A stretch of 64,000 bases of DNA from Apiotrichum sp. Y4204 (taxonomy: Eukaryota > Basidiomycota > Tremellomycetes > Trichosporonales > Trichosporonaceae), in assembly GCA_025531455.1 (NCBI GenBank), contig JAMYHL010000036.1, positions 367,297 to 431,296 of the forward strand, written 5' to 3'. The translations under genes were made by a program, and so were the position numbers. Positions 12,572-24,300 of the stretch are shown here, piece after piece (within the stretch, counting starts at the first letter, position 1; the number at the start of each line of letters is the position of its first letter). The notes under the pieces are model-generated. The model was not told where the DNA came from. It worked only from the letters and a program-made list of their open reading frames with translations, and searched no databases.

Positions 12572-15030
12572 CTACTTGTCGTCCTTCTCCGCCTCCAGTT
12601 CGCTCTTGCTCCGGAGCGCCTGCCCCTTTGTGCTGACGCGGTTGAGCTTGCGCCCAGCCAGCACCTCCTTGACCTCGTCGAGCGACAGCGTCTCGTACTC
12701 GATGAGCGCGTTCGCAATCTTGTGCAGCTCGTCCTCGTGCTTTTTCAGGAGCGCAGTAACACGAGTCATGCCCTTGTCCAAGAAGCTGCGAGATTAGCTG
12801 GGTCCTGGTGCGAGATTTGTACCCACCTTCGAATCTCGCTTTCAATCTCATCCTTCTTCTTTCCAGAGAGGTACAAACTCTCCTGGTCGCCGTGTGCGAC
12901 AAGACCGATCTTGTCGCTGAAGCCGAAGCTGCGGATCATGTTCGCAGCAACATCGGTGGCGCGCTGGAGGTCACTCGAGCATCCAGATGTAACATCGTCG
13001 TATCCGTAGAGCATCTCTTCGGCAGCACGGCCGCCGAGAGCAACATCAATCATGGCCTGGTACTCCTTGCGAGTGTAGGAGTCCTTGTCCTGCTCGGGGA
13101 GCTGGAAAGTGAGACCGAGAGCCTGTCCACGGGGCATGATCGTGACCTTGTGAAGAGGTACGGCGCCAGGAGTGTGAAGAGCAGCGAGAGCGTGCCCACC
13201 CTCGTGGTAAGCAGTGGCACGCTTCGACGCGTCAGTAACGTAGTGAGACCGGCGCTCAGCGCCCATGAGAATGCGGTCTGCAGGTGTCAGCTTGTAGCTA
13301 TGGGCATCAGAGCTCACCCTTAGCCCACTCGAAGTGGTCGAGGTTGACTTCCCGAGCGCCATCGCGAGAGGCCTTGACGGCTGCCTGGTTGACGAGGTTG
13401 GCGAGATCAGCACCGCTCATACCGGGGCAGCCACGAGCGATGATCGCGGGGTCGACGTCATTGGCAATAGAGACGTTGCTCATGTGGTGCTTGAGAATGG
13501 CGATACGGCCGCGCACATCGGGGAGGCCAACGACGACGTGGCGATCGAAACGGCCAGGACGCGTGAGGGCCTTGTCGAGAGACTCGGGGAAGTTGGTGGC
13601 CGCAATGATGATAACGCCCTCGCTCTGCTCGAAACCATCGAGCTCAACGAGGAGCTGGTTGAGAGTCTGCTTCATGTAGTGCTGGTCCTTGGCCGAACGC
13701 TTCGATCCAATGGCATCCAGCTCATCGATGAAGACAATAGCGGGTGCCTTTTTACGGGCAGCAGCGAACAGTTCGCGGACACGCTTGGCTGGTCACGTGA
13801 GCAGCTGTCCTGCATGGGAAAATGAGTCAACCTACCTCCAACACCGACAAACATTTCATCAAAGCTGGAACCAGAAGCGAACAGGAACGGGACCTCGGCC
13901 TCACCGGCAACGGCACGGGCAAGCATGGTCTTACCGGTACCCGGGGGGCCCGTCAGGAGAACACCCTTGGGAAGCTTGCCACCGAGCTGGTTGAACTTGT
14001 CGGGGTTGCGGAGGAACTCGACAATCTCCTCGAGCTCGCCCTTGGCCTCCTCGACACCGTGAACGTCGCTGAATTTGACTGCCTTGCCCTCTTCGGGCTC
14101 AAACTCTGCGGGACCAGGTCCAGCTTTGAGAAGACCTGTGTTCTCCATGACCATAGACAGGACCGTCAGGATAAGGAAACCCCAAAGCAGGAGACCAATG
14201 AGCCAGCGGGTAACGCGCCATGCACTATTTGCGGTCGTCTGCGGGGCGAGCTGGACATAGATCGGGTGCAGGGGAGAGCCGTGCTGAGGAGCAGAAGAGG
14301 CTGCGGCACCAGTTGCAGCAGCGGCAGGGGCGGCGGTCTGTGCAGGTGCCTGAGTGGCAGCGGAGTTACCGGAGAGCAGCGACGCGTAGGGAGTGGAGGG
14401 CCCAGCAGAGGGGGTGGTAGCAGCAGGAGCGGAAGCGGTAGACGGAGAAGACGGGGCAGAGGCGGACGCAGCGGTCTCGGAAGAAGAAGGACTGACACCC
14501 AGCTCCGATAACCTCTGGTCCCTCCTCCGAACAGCGGTGGCGAGCTCGGCAAGACGGCCAGTGGACGCGAGGGCGGAAGTGTAGAGGTGGAACGCCTCGT
14601 CGCTCTTGATAAGGGCGTCCGAGCCATCGGGCGGGCCGGTGAACGCAATAGCCTCGTAGTAGGTGATAAGGCCGCCGAGTTCGTCTCCATCACGGAGTGC
14701 GGTGAGGAGGGTGATCTGTTCCTTTGGATCGGCGCTAGACCGGGCGTCGAGCGCGGCAGTTTCGAGGGCGGCAATCTTCTCCTGGAACGGCGTGATCGGT
14801 CCGCTGGCCTCGTTGCCACCGACCGCAATCGGCGTGGCGGGGACAACGTTTGGCGGCGGCTGCTGGTCGGCCTTGGGTGTGTCTTTGCTCCACCAGGCGC
14901 CGCGCGTCGTTGAGGTGCTCAGCCCGCGGAATTTCGGCAGGGCCGGGGCGCCAGAACACCCGCGCAGGAGCGGGCGCCGGCACAGAGTCCGGAACGCATC
15001 TAGCGCTGCCGGCGTTGGTCGGAGTGCCAT
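12572..15030 (-). CDS. YME1: YME1-type i-AAA protease, mitochondrial inner membrane
   Basis: ATP-dependent zinc metalloprotease of the FtsH/Yme1 family that degrades misfolded and regulatory proteins on the intermembrane-space side of the inner mitochondrial membrane. Exons are 15030-13836, 13788-13318, 13277-12827 and 12785-12572, with introns of 47, 40 and 41 nt; the joined product is 776 residues (yeast Yme1 is 747). Layout: Arg-rich import signal (residues 1-40), helical N domain, a long Ala/Ser/Pro linker (about 180-250), one transmembrane helix (about 272-293), Walker A GPPGTGKT (361-368), Walker B IVFIDELD (416-423), and zinc site HEGGH (580-584). A single membrane helix favours the i-AAA over the m-AAA class. 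The C terminus is a Lys/Glu-rich helix. The expanded low-complexity linker before the membrane helix is the only oddity. Confidence 0.95.
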
Positions 15031-16053
15031 CTAGAGGGTTAGGTGTGTCGTGTGTGAGGTGCGCACCTGCGATAATGAAGATATCTTTGATGGAGTGGGA
15101 TGGAAGAAGAGAGGATGGATGGCAACGCCCGATGGACAAGGAGAGGTTGACCCGAATTCGGATAGCCGGAAGAATCCAGCAACTGCAGCCAGAGCAATCC
15201 CAGCTAGCGGAAGCAGATGTTCCTGAGCCACCCGAGGCCCGAGGGCACGGATCGCGTGACCACCACAGTGTGTTCGCGTGCCACCCACCTTCTTTTGTCA
15301 CGTGACTCTCACAACCCACTCTTGCACTCAACCCACTCTCCAGACACGGGTACACGGGTGTGTACACGGTCAACAACGCGTCGCACCGCTGTACGCCACT
15401 GATGTCACCACCATCGGGTTGGCTACCACCAATTCATCACGAGATCGCGATCCATCGACGCGCCGCGCAACAGATGATGACATGCTCCCAAATGCACCCA
15501 GAATGCAGCGCAACACAGGAGCATTTGTATTTGATTCGCAATTTGCATGATACATCGGTGTCAAAGGTATCTCTATCAGACTCGACCTAGAGGACCAGAA
15601 AAGAAATGGGGAAGGAGTGTGGACTACAGCGCCGGAATGGACTTGTCGACGCGGCATGGTCGCCTATCTGTGGGGGCAACCAATGCGCGACAGTCGACTT
15701 GGTACGTAATGTGGGTGGGGGGAGTCCATTGGCAGATGTGGGTGGGGAGTTGGAGCGGTACATTGAAGGGATCACGACAGTTGAACAAGAGTTGTATGAG
15801 ATGGTTGCCGTCACGTAATACAAGGCTGCCAGACTGCTGTGCGCCTTAATGATTGTCGACGGTTTTTTGATGGCGGCTATATGGGCCGGGTGGTGACGGT
15901 GAGATGGTCGAAATGCAATGTGTAGTGGGGAAATGAACATGCTTGTATTGGGCGGCGCTCGCTGTGTGCCATGCAAATGAAGCCAATTTGAGAAGACCAG
16001 TCGGGTGGCTAGGGCGACTGCCGGTGGAACTAGAGTGCGGAAAATATTGGAAC
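15031..16053. other. Intergenic: YME1 promoter and cyclin 3' flank
   Basis: About 1 kb between the YME1 start codon and the stop codon of the upstream cyclin gene; both genes point left. It must hold the YME1 promoter and the cyclin 3' UTR. I see no gene and no strong promoter element, only several CACCC/CACTC-rich words near 15290-15370. Confidence 0.5.
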
Positions 16054-17465
16054 TTAGTTTGTGTTTTGACGACGGATAGTACGCTTAGTAGAGTCGTCGA
16101 GCTGGCCACCGGGGACCGAGTGAAGAACGGAGCGATGAGATGATGTGTGCCCTGGCGGGGGCATAACCGTCTCCGTCTCCTTTACCAAACCCATGACCGA
16201 CAGGTGGCCTGTGGGGGCAATGTTCTCCTTTGCCGAAACGTAGTCGACGTTGGCGAGGGGGTAGGTGTTGGTCTGGATGGGGGTGATGGGGGTGATGGGC
16301 TCATCGTCGGCGTCAGATGAGGCGCAGCTGAATGTGCTGGTGGCGGGGCTCGCGGTGACGCAAGCCGAGCGCTTCGAAGCCCATGATGACGACGAGAGAG
16401 CGGGAGTGGGGAGCGAGGGGGTGAATGGTGTGGGGGGAGGGGAGGGGTACGCGGCGAAGCGACGGCCGGAAAGGTAAAACTCGCGGACGACGGTTGACGC
16501 ACGCGACCAGACGGGCGGCGCGTACTTGCGGCAGAGGATCTCCGAGACGTGCTCGAGGCGATCATGAAGGATGTGGTCAATCTGCTGGGCAATGAGCGCA
16601 GCTTCCCGTTCGCTGCCCTCGAGGTAGCTCGGCGCGGCCTTCCTGCTCTTGCCGCAGATTGCGCGAGAGAGGGAAAGGGCGCCAAATGCGAGGAGTGATG
16701 GGCGGTGGCCGACAAATTGCCGGTGGAACAAGGTGAGCTCCATAATGAAGCGGGCGACGTTCTGTACGCGGGGCTCCTCGGCGTAATCCGAGTCCGGGTT
16801 CAGGACAAGAGTGCGCAGCCAAGCCTCGGCCGTCGGCGGGCCAGTGGCCCACGCGATGGTGGTGAGGATGTGGCCCTCCATCTGGATGAAGGCAGACTGC
16901 TCGTAGGCGCCACAGCACATCTCGTAAAACTCGCGGACAGCCGGGACCTTGTCCTTCGAGTCCTCGAACTTGGCGGCGATCCACAAAGAGGCACAGCCGA
17001 CAAGCTGGTAGTGCTTCTTGTAGACCACGCGACGCGAGACGTAACGATCGACAATGTTGATGGCCAGGTACAGAACCTCGGGGCGCAACCGGAACTGGGT
17101 GTGAATCTCAAGGATGAAGTCGATAAGATAAGGGCGCATCCGCCACTGCAGCTCGGGCTGCTGGTCCATGAGCTCAGGCTGTGCGAGGTTCGAGGCCTTA
17201 GTGTAAGTATTGTGTGGATTGACTCTTAAGGGTGACATACCTCCATGGCAAGCAGGTACTTGATGTGCTCTTCGCGGTACTCCTCCTCGTAGTAGAGGCC
17301 ATCATCCGAGCGGCGAGGGACAAACTCATCTGACGACACGTCATGCGAGGAAGGGTTGGAGGCAGAAGCTTTCTTTGAGGACCCGCTTGTGGGCGAGACC
17401 GAACGCTTCCGGCTCCATCCCTCGATGGATGTGCGAGCGAACTTGTGGGGAGGGGCAGGCGGCAT
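16054..17465 (-). CDS. G1 cyclin, Cln/Puc1 type
   Basis: Regulatory subunit for the main cell-cycle kinase (Cdc28/Cdc2), acting at G1/S in this family. Exon 1 is 17465-17241 and exon 2 is 17196-16054; the single 44-nt intron (17197-17240, GTATGT...AAG) falls just before the cyclin box. The product is 455 residues. The cyclin box covers about residues 61-200 with MRPYLIDFILEIH at 95-107, YLAINIVDRYVSRRVV, HYQLVGCASLWIAAKFED and the helix FIQMEGHIL. This pattern (QPELQWRMRP, DRYVSRRVVYKKHYQLV) fits the Cln/Puc1 G1 cyclins better than B-type cyclins. The C-terminal 180 residues are rich in Pro, Ser, Thr and acidic residues, a PEST-like tail expected to make the protein short-lived. The N terminus has several SP/TP sites. 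It may correspond to the single G1 cyclin of related yeasts, but orthology is inferred. Confidence 0.88.
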
Positions 17466-20400
17466 GATGGATGGTGATGATCAAGAGTATGGCAACGATG
17501 AAAAGCTTGTTCACGGTTGAGAGTATGTCGTGAACAAGGATGGATGCTGAAGAGAATGGAGGAGGATGAAGAGTGCAAGATAACACCTATGTATGTTGGC
17601 GGTTGGACCAGGTGATGTGGATGAGCGTGTGTGGTTGAGCCAGTCGTGGTGATTGACGCGCGACGTCAAATTGCAGGGTCGGTGATTGCTTTGTGAAGGC
17701 AGTTTGCACTGATGATGAAGGTCGTAAGCACTGGCAGTCTATGCGATGCGAGGGGCGAGGTCGTCAAGACTAGAGATGTAGGAGTGTGTGATACACAGAT
17801 GGGACGCGTGCAGCGCGAGAATGCCGGGCGGTGCGAGCGTGAGGGAGGTGATGGGAGATGGTCAAGTCGGCGGTATACAAGTGGTCAAGACCACTGTCGA
17901 AGCAGAGAACGCGACGAGATACCTAGACGGACATGCAAGACCAAGAACGTCCACAACCGACCGGGATGGATGAGTGCTGGCAATGCAAGACGAGGGGGTG
18001 GGAGTGAGATGCCAGTGCGAGAGCACATTTAAGAGAGATGGGAGCGAGGTGAGGCACCAGGCAGAGGACAAGGGGAGGAACAGGGAGGTGCAGCGCCTGC
18101 ACAGTGCCCGCGTCCAGGCAGAGCAGAGGACAGCCAGGCCAGCAGGCAGCGTGCAGGCGCGGGGACCGTTTTAGATGCTAGATGCGAGAGTGTGATCCAG
18201 GGGGGGGGGGGGCGACAACGGCGCAACGCAACGGTGCAGAAAACGGGGAGCGTAAGGAGCAGAGGCCATCCATGCAAGGGAGGGGGGACAGAGGTCTTGG
18301 GTGCAGCACGGCAGGACACGGGCAACATAGGACAGAGACTCAGAGGCTCTCTCCCTCTCTCTCTCTCTCTCTCTATTCACGCGACGAAACGGCACGGCGG
18401 GGCAACAACCTGGCACACGCCATCTGGTCGTTCATCGGGTGAGCCTTGCACTTGCCCTGCCCTCAGGGTGCCACGATTTTTAGGCAACCAGAAAACTAGT
18501 CAACAAGCAAGCATGTACGCAAGCTCGGCTCTCAGTCACTCAAGCACGCACTCCGGCATGGGGACCCAGGCGTGCCAGTTTTCTCGCCCAAATCTCCACT
18601 TTTCAGTCTGCCAGAGTACGGCCTGAGTTTTGAGTTTTCTGAGAATTCAAGCAGAAAAAACCCACTCTATGGCTTACGGCACCCATTCACGCTCTCACTC
18701 CATTGCTTGTCACTCTTTCTTAGGAGCACAAAGTGCAAGACGAGAATCCTCAAACTTGTCTCGGACCTTGAAACCTGTTCCTGAATACTCACAGAGATGT
18801 AACACTTTGAAAATTCCGAAATTTGTACTTGTCGCTTGGAAATCTCGAAGGCCGAATTTCGACCGGCTTTGGTACGGAGAAAACCGAGATTTCGACGAGC
18901 CCCGTGACAGGACTGCAGCAACCGCGCTAGAGTGCTAGAGCAGCTACTGCACGCCGGCTGGGAAAATCACCCAGTGTACGACCAGGAAAGCTGATGGTTA
19001 GCTCAGGCGACCTGTATGCGGGTGGTATGACGGCAGAACATCTCACGGTCTGCAGCGGAGACAACCCGCGCACACAGCCTAGACGGCAGAGGGGCACAAG
19101 TTACGTTGCATGACCCAGGCCAAGAAGTCAGGTCGGTCGTCTATGCGATACCCGCACACGCCTCACTCCCGCGATCTGGGCTGCCTCCATGCCTCCATGC
19201 AGCCAACTCAGTGGCACTCATCGGCGTGGAATATGCCGCCAGCCAGGCCAGCCTAAGCCAACTGGCTCCTGAGCAAACGTAGGCTGATTAGCTTCAAGTC
19301 GATCCGCCAGTGTGAAGGCATCCTCAAGGCGACGCACCACTCAGGATACATGTAGCCTTCATTCCTGGACTAATCGGCTCCACGGCCGACGAGCACACAT
19401 TGGCGTAGTGAGCCAAGGAAAGAGTGTCTCTCACTAACCACACGAACATGGAGGGCCTCTACCACCCGAACTGAGACCTCACTGGAGTTGAATTGTGATA
19501 CCAGACTCACAGCTAACTGCTTGGAAGGTTTCACCTTGTCGCGCGCTGGCGATAACAAGATACTGAACAGATAGCGTAATGGAGGAAGGTGATTTGTGAA
19601 CGCGAGGTGAACGAAGCGAACGACAGCAAGAGGCGAAGGAGGGCTGCTGACGACAGCTGTGGCGGGCGGTAAGCTAATGGAGGAAAGAGAGAGGAAGGGG
19701 GATTGAGGAAAAGAGCGCGGGCGGGGAAGATAAGTGTCCAGAAGGGATAGAGAAGAAGAAACAACGTAAGTGGATGAGAATGACAGCGTCGCGAGCTGCG
19801 AGGTTGTCAAGGGAAGGATGCGAAGGATGGCCAAGGCTAGAAAAAGCAGGGGGTGACAAGGATGAGCGAGCAAGGTCAAAGATCGGCGGGAAGGATTCAA
19901 TGAATGTCGAGCGCCACTCTTTGTAGCGCTGCAGCGGCGTCACTGCCAAGCAACCGATTGCGACCCGCCGGAACGTCGCAGACGCGATGGACGAGCCGGT
20001 GCGAGCCAGCGCAATCCACAGATCGTGTCTTATGGGCGAGGTGGTGGCTGGGGATGCCACCGCGCGGTACCGCTCCAGTGGAGCCCACAGACCACAGAGG
20101 CCGCAAGAAACACAAGAACGAACTTGGGTGCAAGGTGAGAGGAAGATGAAACGGAGTTGGAAGCAGAGCAAGCAGAGCGGTGCGATAACCTGGTGGTGGT
20201 GGGCTTGGTTTCAAGACTTGGTTTCAAGAATGCAAGAACGGTGCTGGCTGCCTTGCCGGCGAGCCACGGGTACCTTTCCAACAGTACAGAAGGACAGATG
20301 GATGGGCCGAAGAAGAGGACGGGATGGTACAGAGAACACGAAAGACGAAAAGAGATTGGGATGGAGGTAAGTCAGAAAGAAGGGAGGGAGAGGGAAGACA

Positions 20401-21330
20401 CATGTTGACATACCCAGCAGCAGGAAGCGCGATGAGATGCTCAACGCAGATTCACGTAGGCGGAGGCCGTCGTGGGTCGTCGGGTGGAGAACGCTATGGT
20501 CGTTGAGGAGGGGAAGGGCGTGCAGAATTGTTGTCGTCGGGAGCGCGTGAGGGCCCGTGAGGGAGGACAGCGCAACAACGCAACGGTGGTCGTGTGTGGC
20601 TTTGGAGCAGCAGACGTGCAGACGTGCAGAGGCGGCGCGGACGCGGGGAAGTGACGCCGCAGATCGCCTTGCTTGTGGGGTCGGACGTTGGCGGGGCGTT
20701 GGTCGTGGAGCGTTGGACGTGTGGACGTGCTCAAGCTCTCTGTCGTGCGTGTCGTAGACGTGCGTGTCGAGCGTGTCGAGCGTGTCGTATGTCAATGCGT
20801 GGGAGGACGTCAAGACGGCCCTGATAAGGTACCGAGATGGGATGTGTTTATGCGAGTGTGGGCTTGCTGATGGCACTGATGGTGCTGGGGAAACCGTTAC
20901 CTGTCGGGGCGGTGGACGCCTATATGTACGCGCGTTGGAAGTGGTCGTCTGCAGCCACTGGTGTGTTTCCGCAGCTAACTCGCCGCTCTGGATGCCAAGG
21001 CAGCGGCAACGCGTTCCGTCTGGGAAGCGCGGATGGTTCAAGTCCGCCGTGGACCGGCGGGAATGGCACTGTGGTGCAATGTGGTGGAATGTTGGCGTTC
21101 GGACTCCGTTCTCGCTCGATACGCTCTCTTTGTGAGTTCAAGGGTGTGAACGATGGCGCATTGTGGCCCGCTTCGGCCGACTCAGGGGGAGCAGGGACAA
21201 CAGCGATGAGAGGACGGGGTGTGCTAGATGGTTGCCAAAGGGAGGGTTGTTGTGGGCCAAAGTGCCAAAGCGAGGTGGGTGCCCAAGGGTCCTTGTGAGT
21301 GTCGTTGAGTAAGGCGTCGACCTGGACACT
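17466..21330. other. Long purine/pyrimidine-skewed upstream region of the cyclin gene
   Basis: For nearly 4 kb upstream of the cyclin ATG the plus strand is rich in GAGG/GGGA words, so the cyclin-sense strand is rich in CT. This suggests a long promoter plus 5' leader. It includes a 13-base G run (18200-18212), a CT microsatellite (18346-18375) and three GCGTGTCGA units (20762-20788). Short open frames at 19370-20214 and 20211-21041 (minus) are mostly Leu/Ser/Pro products of the pyrimidine skew, and I do not call them genes. On the plus strand, donor-like GTGAGA and GTAAGT sites occur near 20140 and 20366, so a spliced noncoding transcript is possible. Confidence 0.45.
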
Positions 21331-24300
21331 GCGCGAAAGCTAGAAAGCTAGATGGGCTTGGCCTGACTTTGCAACAGTAGGGTACTGACTTGCGCGGCTA
21401 CTGAAACTGTCTGCGCTGGCGTCGATACTGACAAGGTTGTGCGCCAGGACGACCGGTCGCTTGCCTTTTGCGAGCACTGGAGGCTGTGGACGCATGGACA
21501 GTGTGATGGCTTCGACGCCGCCAGCATCGTGGAAGAGCCGATTACAGTGACATTGTGACAGGGTTATCTCGCAGCTCGAGGTGAAGCGCTCCATGTGCAC
21601 GGGGCACGTCCGCGGCAGCAGGGCTCAGCGCCAGCCGCCCATCGCAGCGAGCACAAGGAGCTACTAGTCGATTTCTGCAGACGGCTGCTACCCAGACAGC
21701 TCGTCGGAGGCTGTTGGGAGTTTTGGAAGCATGGGAGCAGCGATACAGAAGCCAAGACCGCGTTGCCGGTGGTCTTTGCGGCAGGGTGGATTGTCCAGGG
21801 ACGTCCTCAATTGCTCATCGATGAGATTAGACCTTTTGCGCCGCCGCTGGGTGCATCTGTGGGGAGCCACAGATGAACAGTATCAAAGGTCCCTCTCGCC
21901 ATCAGTCAAAGTGCATCAGTAGAAGTGACCAGTGTTTCTCTAGGTCACGCTCTTGACACAGAGTGTCCGCGGGATGGGCACCGGCCAGACGGGAGTGGAA
22001 TGGTGACAAACAGCTGCGCAGCGAGCGATCAAGTGAAGTTGGCAAGCGGCGAGCGGCTCTGTGATACGGTTGTCACGGCGCACACAATCGACATTGACAT
22101 CGAAAGCTGAACATCTTGCGACTAGCATCTCTGAGGCGCAGGCGCAGACACAGGCGATCTGACTTGCCGGACGGATTGCTGACCACTGACCGACCATTGA
22201 CCATTGACCATCGAGGCGTCACAGGGCTGGACGACGTCGTCGTGGGAGGGAGGCGTCTGCGGAATGCACAATTTCGCCGGAACCGGGGTCGTCCGTTGAG
22301 TACGGATCGCAAAAGGTAGCAATGCAGCAAGGAAGGTCTTTGCTTCTTCTTACAGGCGTTCAGCTCGCGACTCCCGAGCTCGGACAGCCGGACCGTGGCT
22401 TTAATGTCTTACCTGCACTCTTTTCGAAAGTGCCCCACTGACGACAACGATTCTTTTTGCGAGGCTTGCCCATACCACACATCGCCGGCGCCAACGGTCC
22501 CTCCAACTGGCGAGCAGCGCGTCTTTTTGATCTTGCGGAATGAATGTCCTTGCAAATGCAGAAATTAGAAACCTCTGCATGCTCTGCAAATTGTGAGAGA
22601 TCAGTGCGTTTAGAGGGATCGGCAAAGCCCCGCCCGTTGCGAAACATGCCTTGCGCTCGGACCTCGAGGACGATCCCTCTGGCCCAGCTTCTGAAGTCTT
22701 ATGGGCGATGTATGGGGGGTATTGTACGCTCAATCTCCAGCCCACTTTATTGCACCCTTCTCCGGCCTTCGGCTCGCAACTTTGCACGATGCGAATAAGA
22801 TCCAGGAGGTTTTACATTTACAGCGCGGTCGCACTGGCTGAAGAGATGGTTTCGCACGCTGTGATTTGTATCGGACACGCCGAGCTCCGTTACATTTCTG
22901 AGCATTCATTCATCGATATTCATCCATTTTTTAGGCTGTCTCAACATTCTTGCGTGTATGGCGTTGGCGCCGATTACTCATTCGAGGCTGTGGTCTCCTT
23001 CCCCCTGCAGATACCGCATACCTCGACACACAGGACGGTGGCTCCTCGGTGGCCAGCAGCTGGCCTGTGCTTGAGTACCAAGTGACATCACATATCACAG
23101 GATGGCCTCGCGGCCTCGAAGCCCAGTTGTTAGGAGTGTCGCGTACCTCACGTAGCTGCGTGGAGCGTTGGTGTGTCAATTTGTCTGTCTTTCACTCCAA
23201 GCCAAGTCAACAACTCATGCAACGCACACTGTGTGCCGTGGCGCCGCCGCGTTCTGCTACAGTGTGCAAAGAGGCCAGTGGTCATCTGCTCTGAAACTTG
23301 TAACGCTCGCCACCCGATATGCCACGGTCTACGCACCCTTTCGACAGTGTTCGGCTCCCAGCGGATAGCGCTTGTCTGACTGGCCTCGGGGCGGATTAAC
23401 GTATCGATAGGAGTATGATGGGCTGATATTGAGATGGCCAGTCACGCCCACCGTCCTCCGTTGCCGGCGCCTGTGATCCTGTTTTGCTGCTAGATTGCAC
23501 AAACGCCGTGGTACGCTGCATTCAAAGGGCAGACATCACAATCACCCTCCCCTCAATCGACCACCGGCAGAGCGTGACTCTCGCTTGGTCTCCACCGAAG
23601 CCCGAGGCTGGCTCGTGCTCATGTCCTCATTCCCTGGCTTCATGTTACGGGTTCCAGGTTGGGGAGGCCCATGCCCGTTCTTCAGTCCCGGTGACTTTGG
23701 AGTATGGGGGTGAGTCCTTGGTCGTCGCGTCGGATGAGCTGTGTCAGAGACGCGCTGGGTAGTGGGGACATGGGAACAATAGGGCCCAGTCTGCCCCGCA
23801 ACGTCGGCTTAAGACGGCGAGGAAGAGTCTCGCTTCTGTTCAAGGGAGCGACGGGTAGACTTATTCAAAAAGATCAAAGACCAGCCTGAGACACGGCCGT
23901 CCCACTGGCAGTACCAACGTCCCATTTTGCACAACGGGCTCAAGAAGCTGGAGGCTGCTCAGTCGTCCACTCTCCCTCTGATCATTGGATTGTTGGAGCT
24001 ACTAGACCAAATCACACGAGCTCGATCTCGTGCGATCTTGTGATCCTGTGATCCTTGGAGCAGCTCGTGACTTGATTCTCGCAACCACTGATCCCTCAAG
24101 CACCACCTGCGCCCCTGCGGACAGCTCGGCACTGTCACCGGATCCCCCGATTGACTGATTGCAAGATTCGCGGTGGAGTCTAACCATCGCATCTCCTGAT
24201 CTCCCGCCGGGGTCGCAGATAATGGACGCACACTCTCTCACCCTTGCACTTCATACCTTCAACCCTCCCCAACACTCCTCACAGTAGCGAGCATCGGGGT

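Noticed and set aside
20211..21041. 276-codon minus-strand frame
   Set aside because: Ser/Pro/His/Thr-rich without domain character, produced by the pyrimidine skew upstream of the cyclin.
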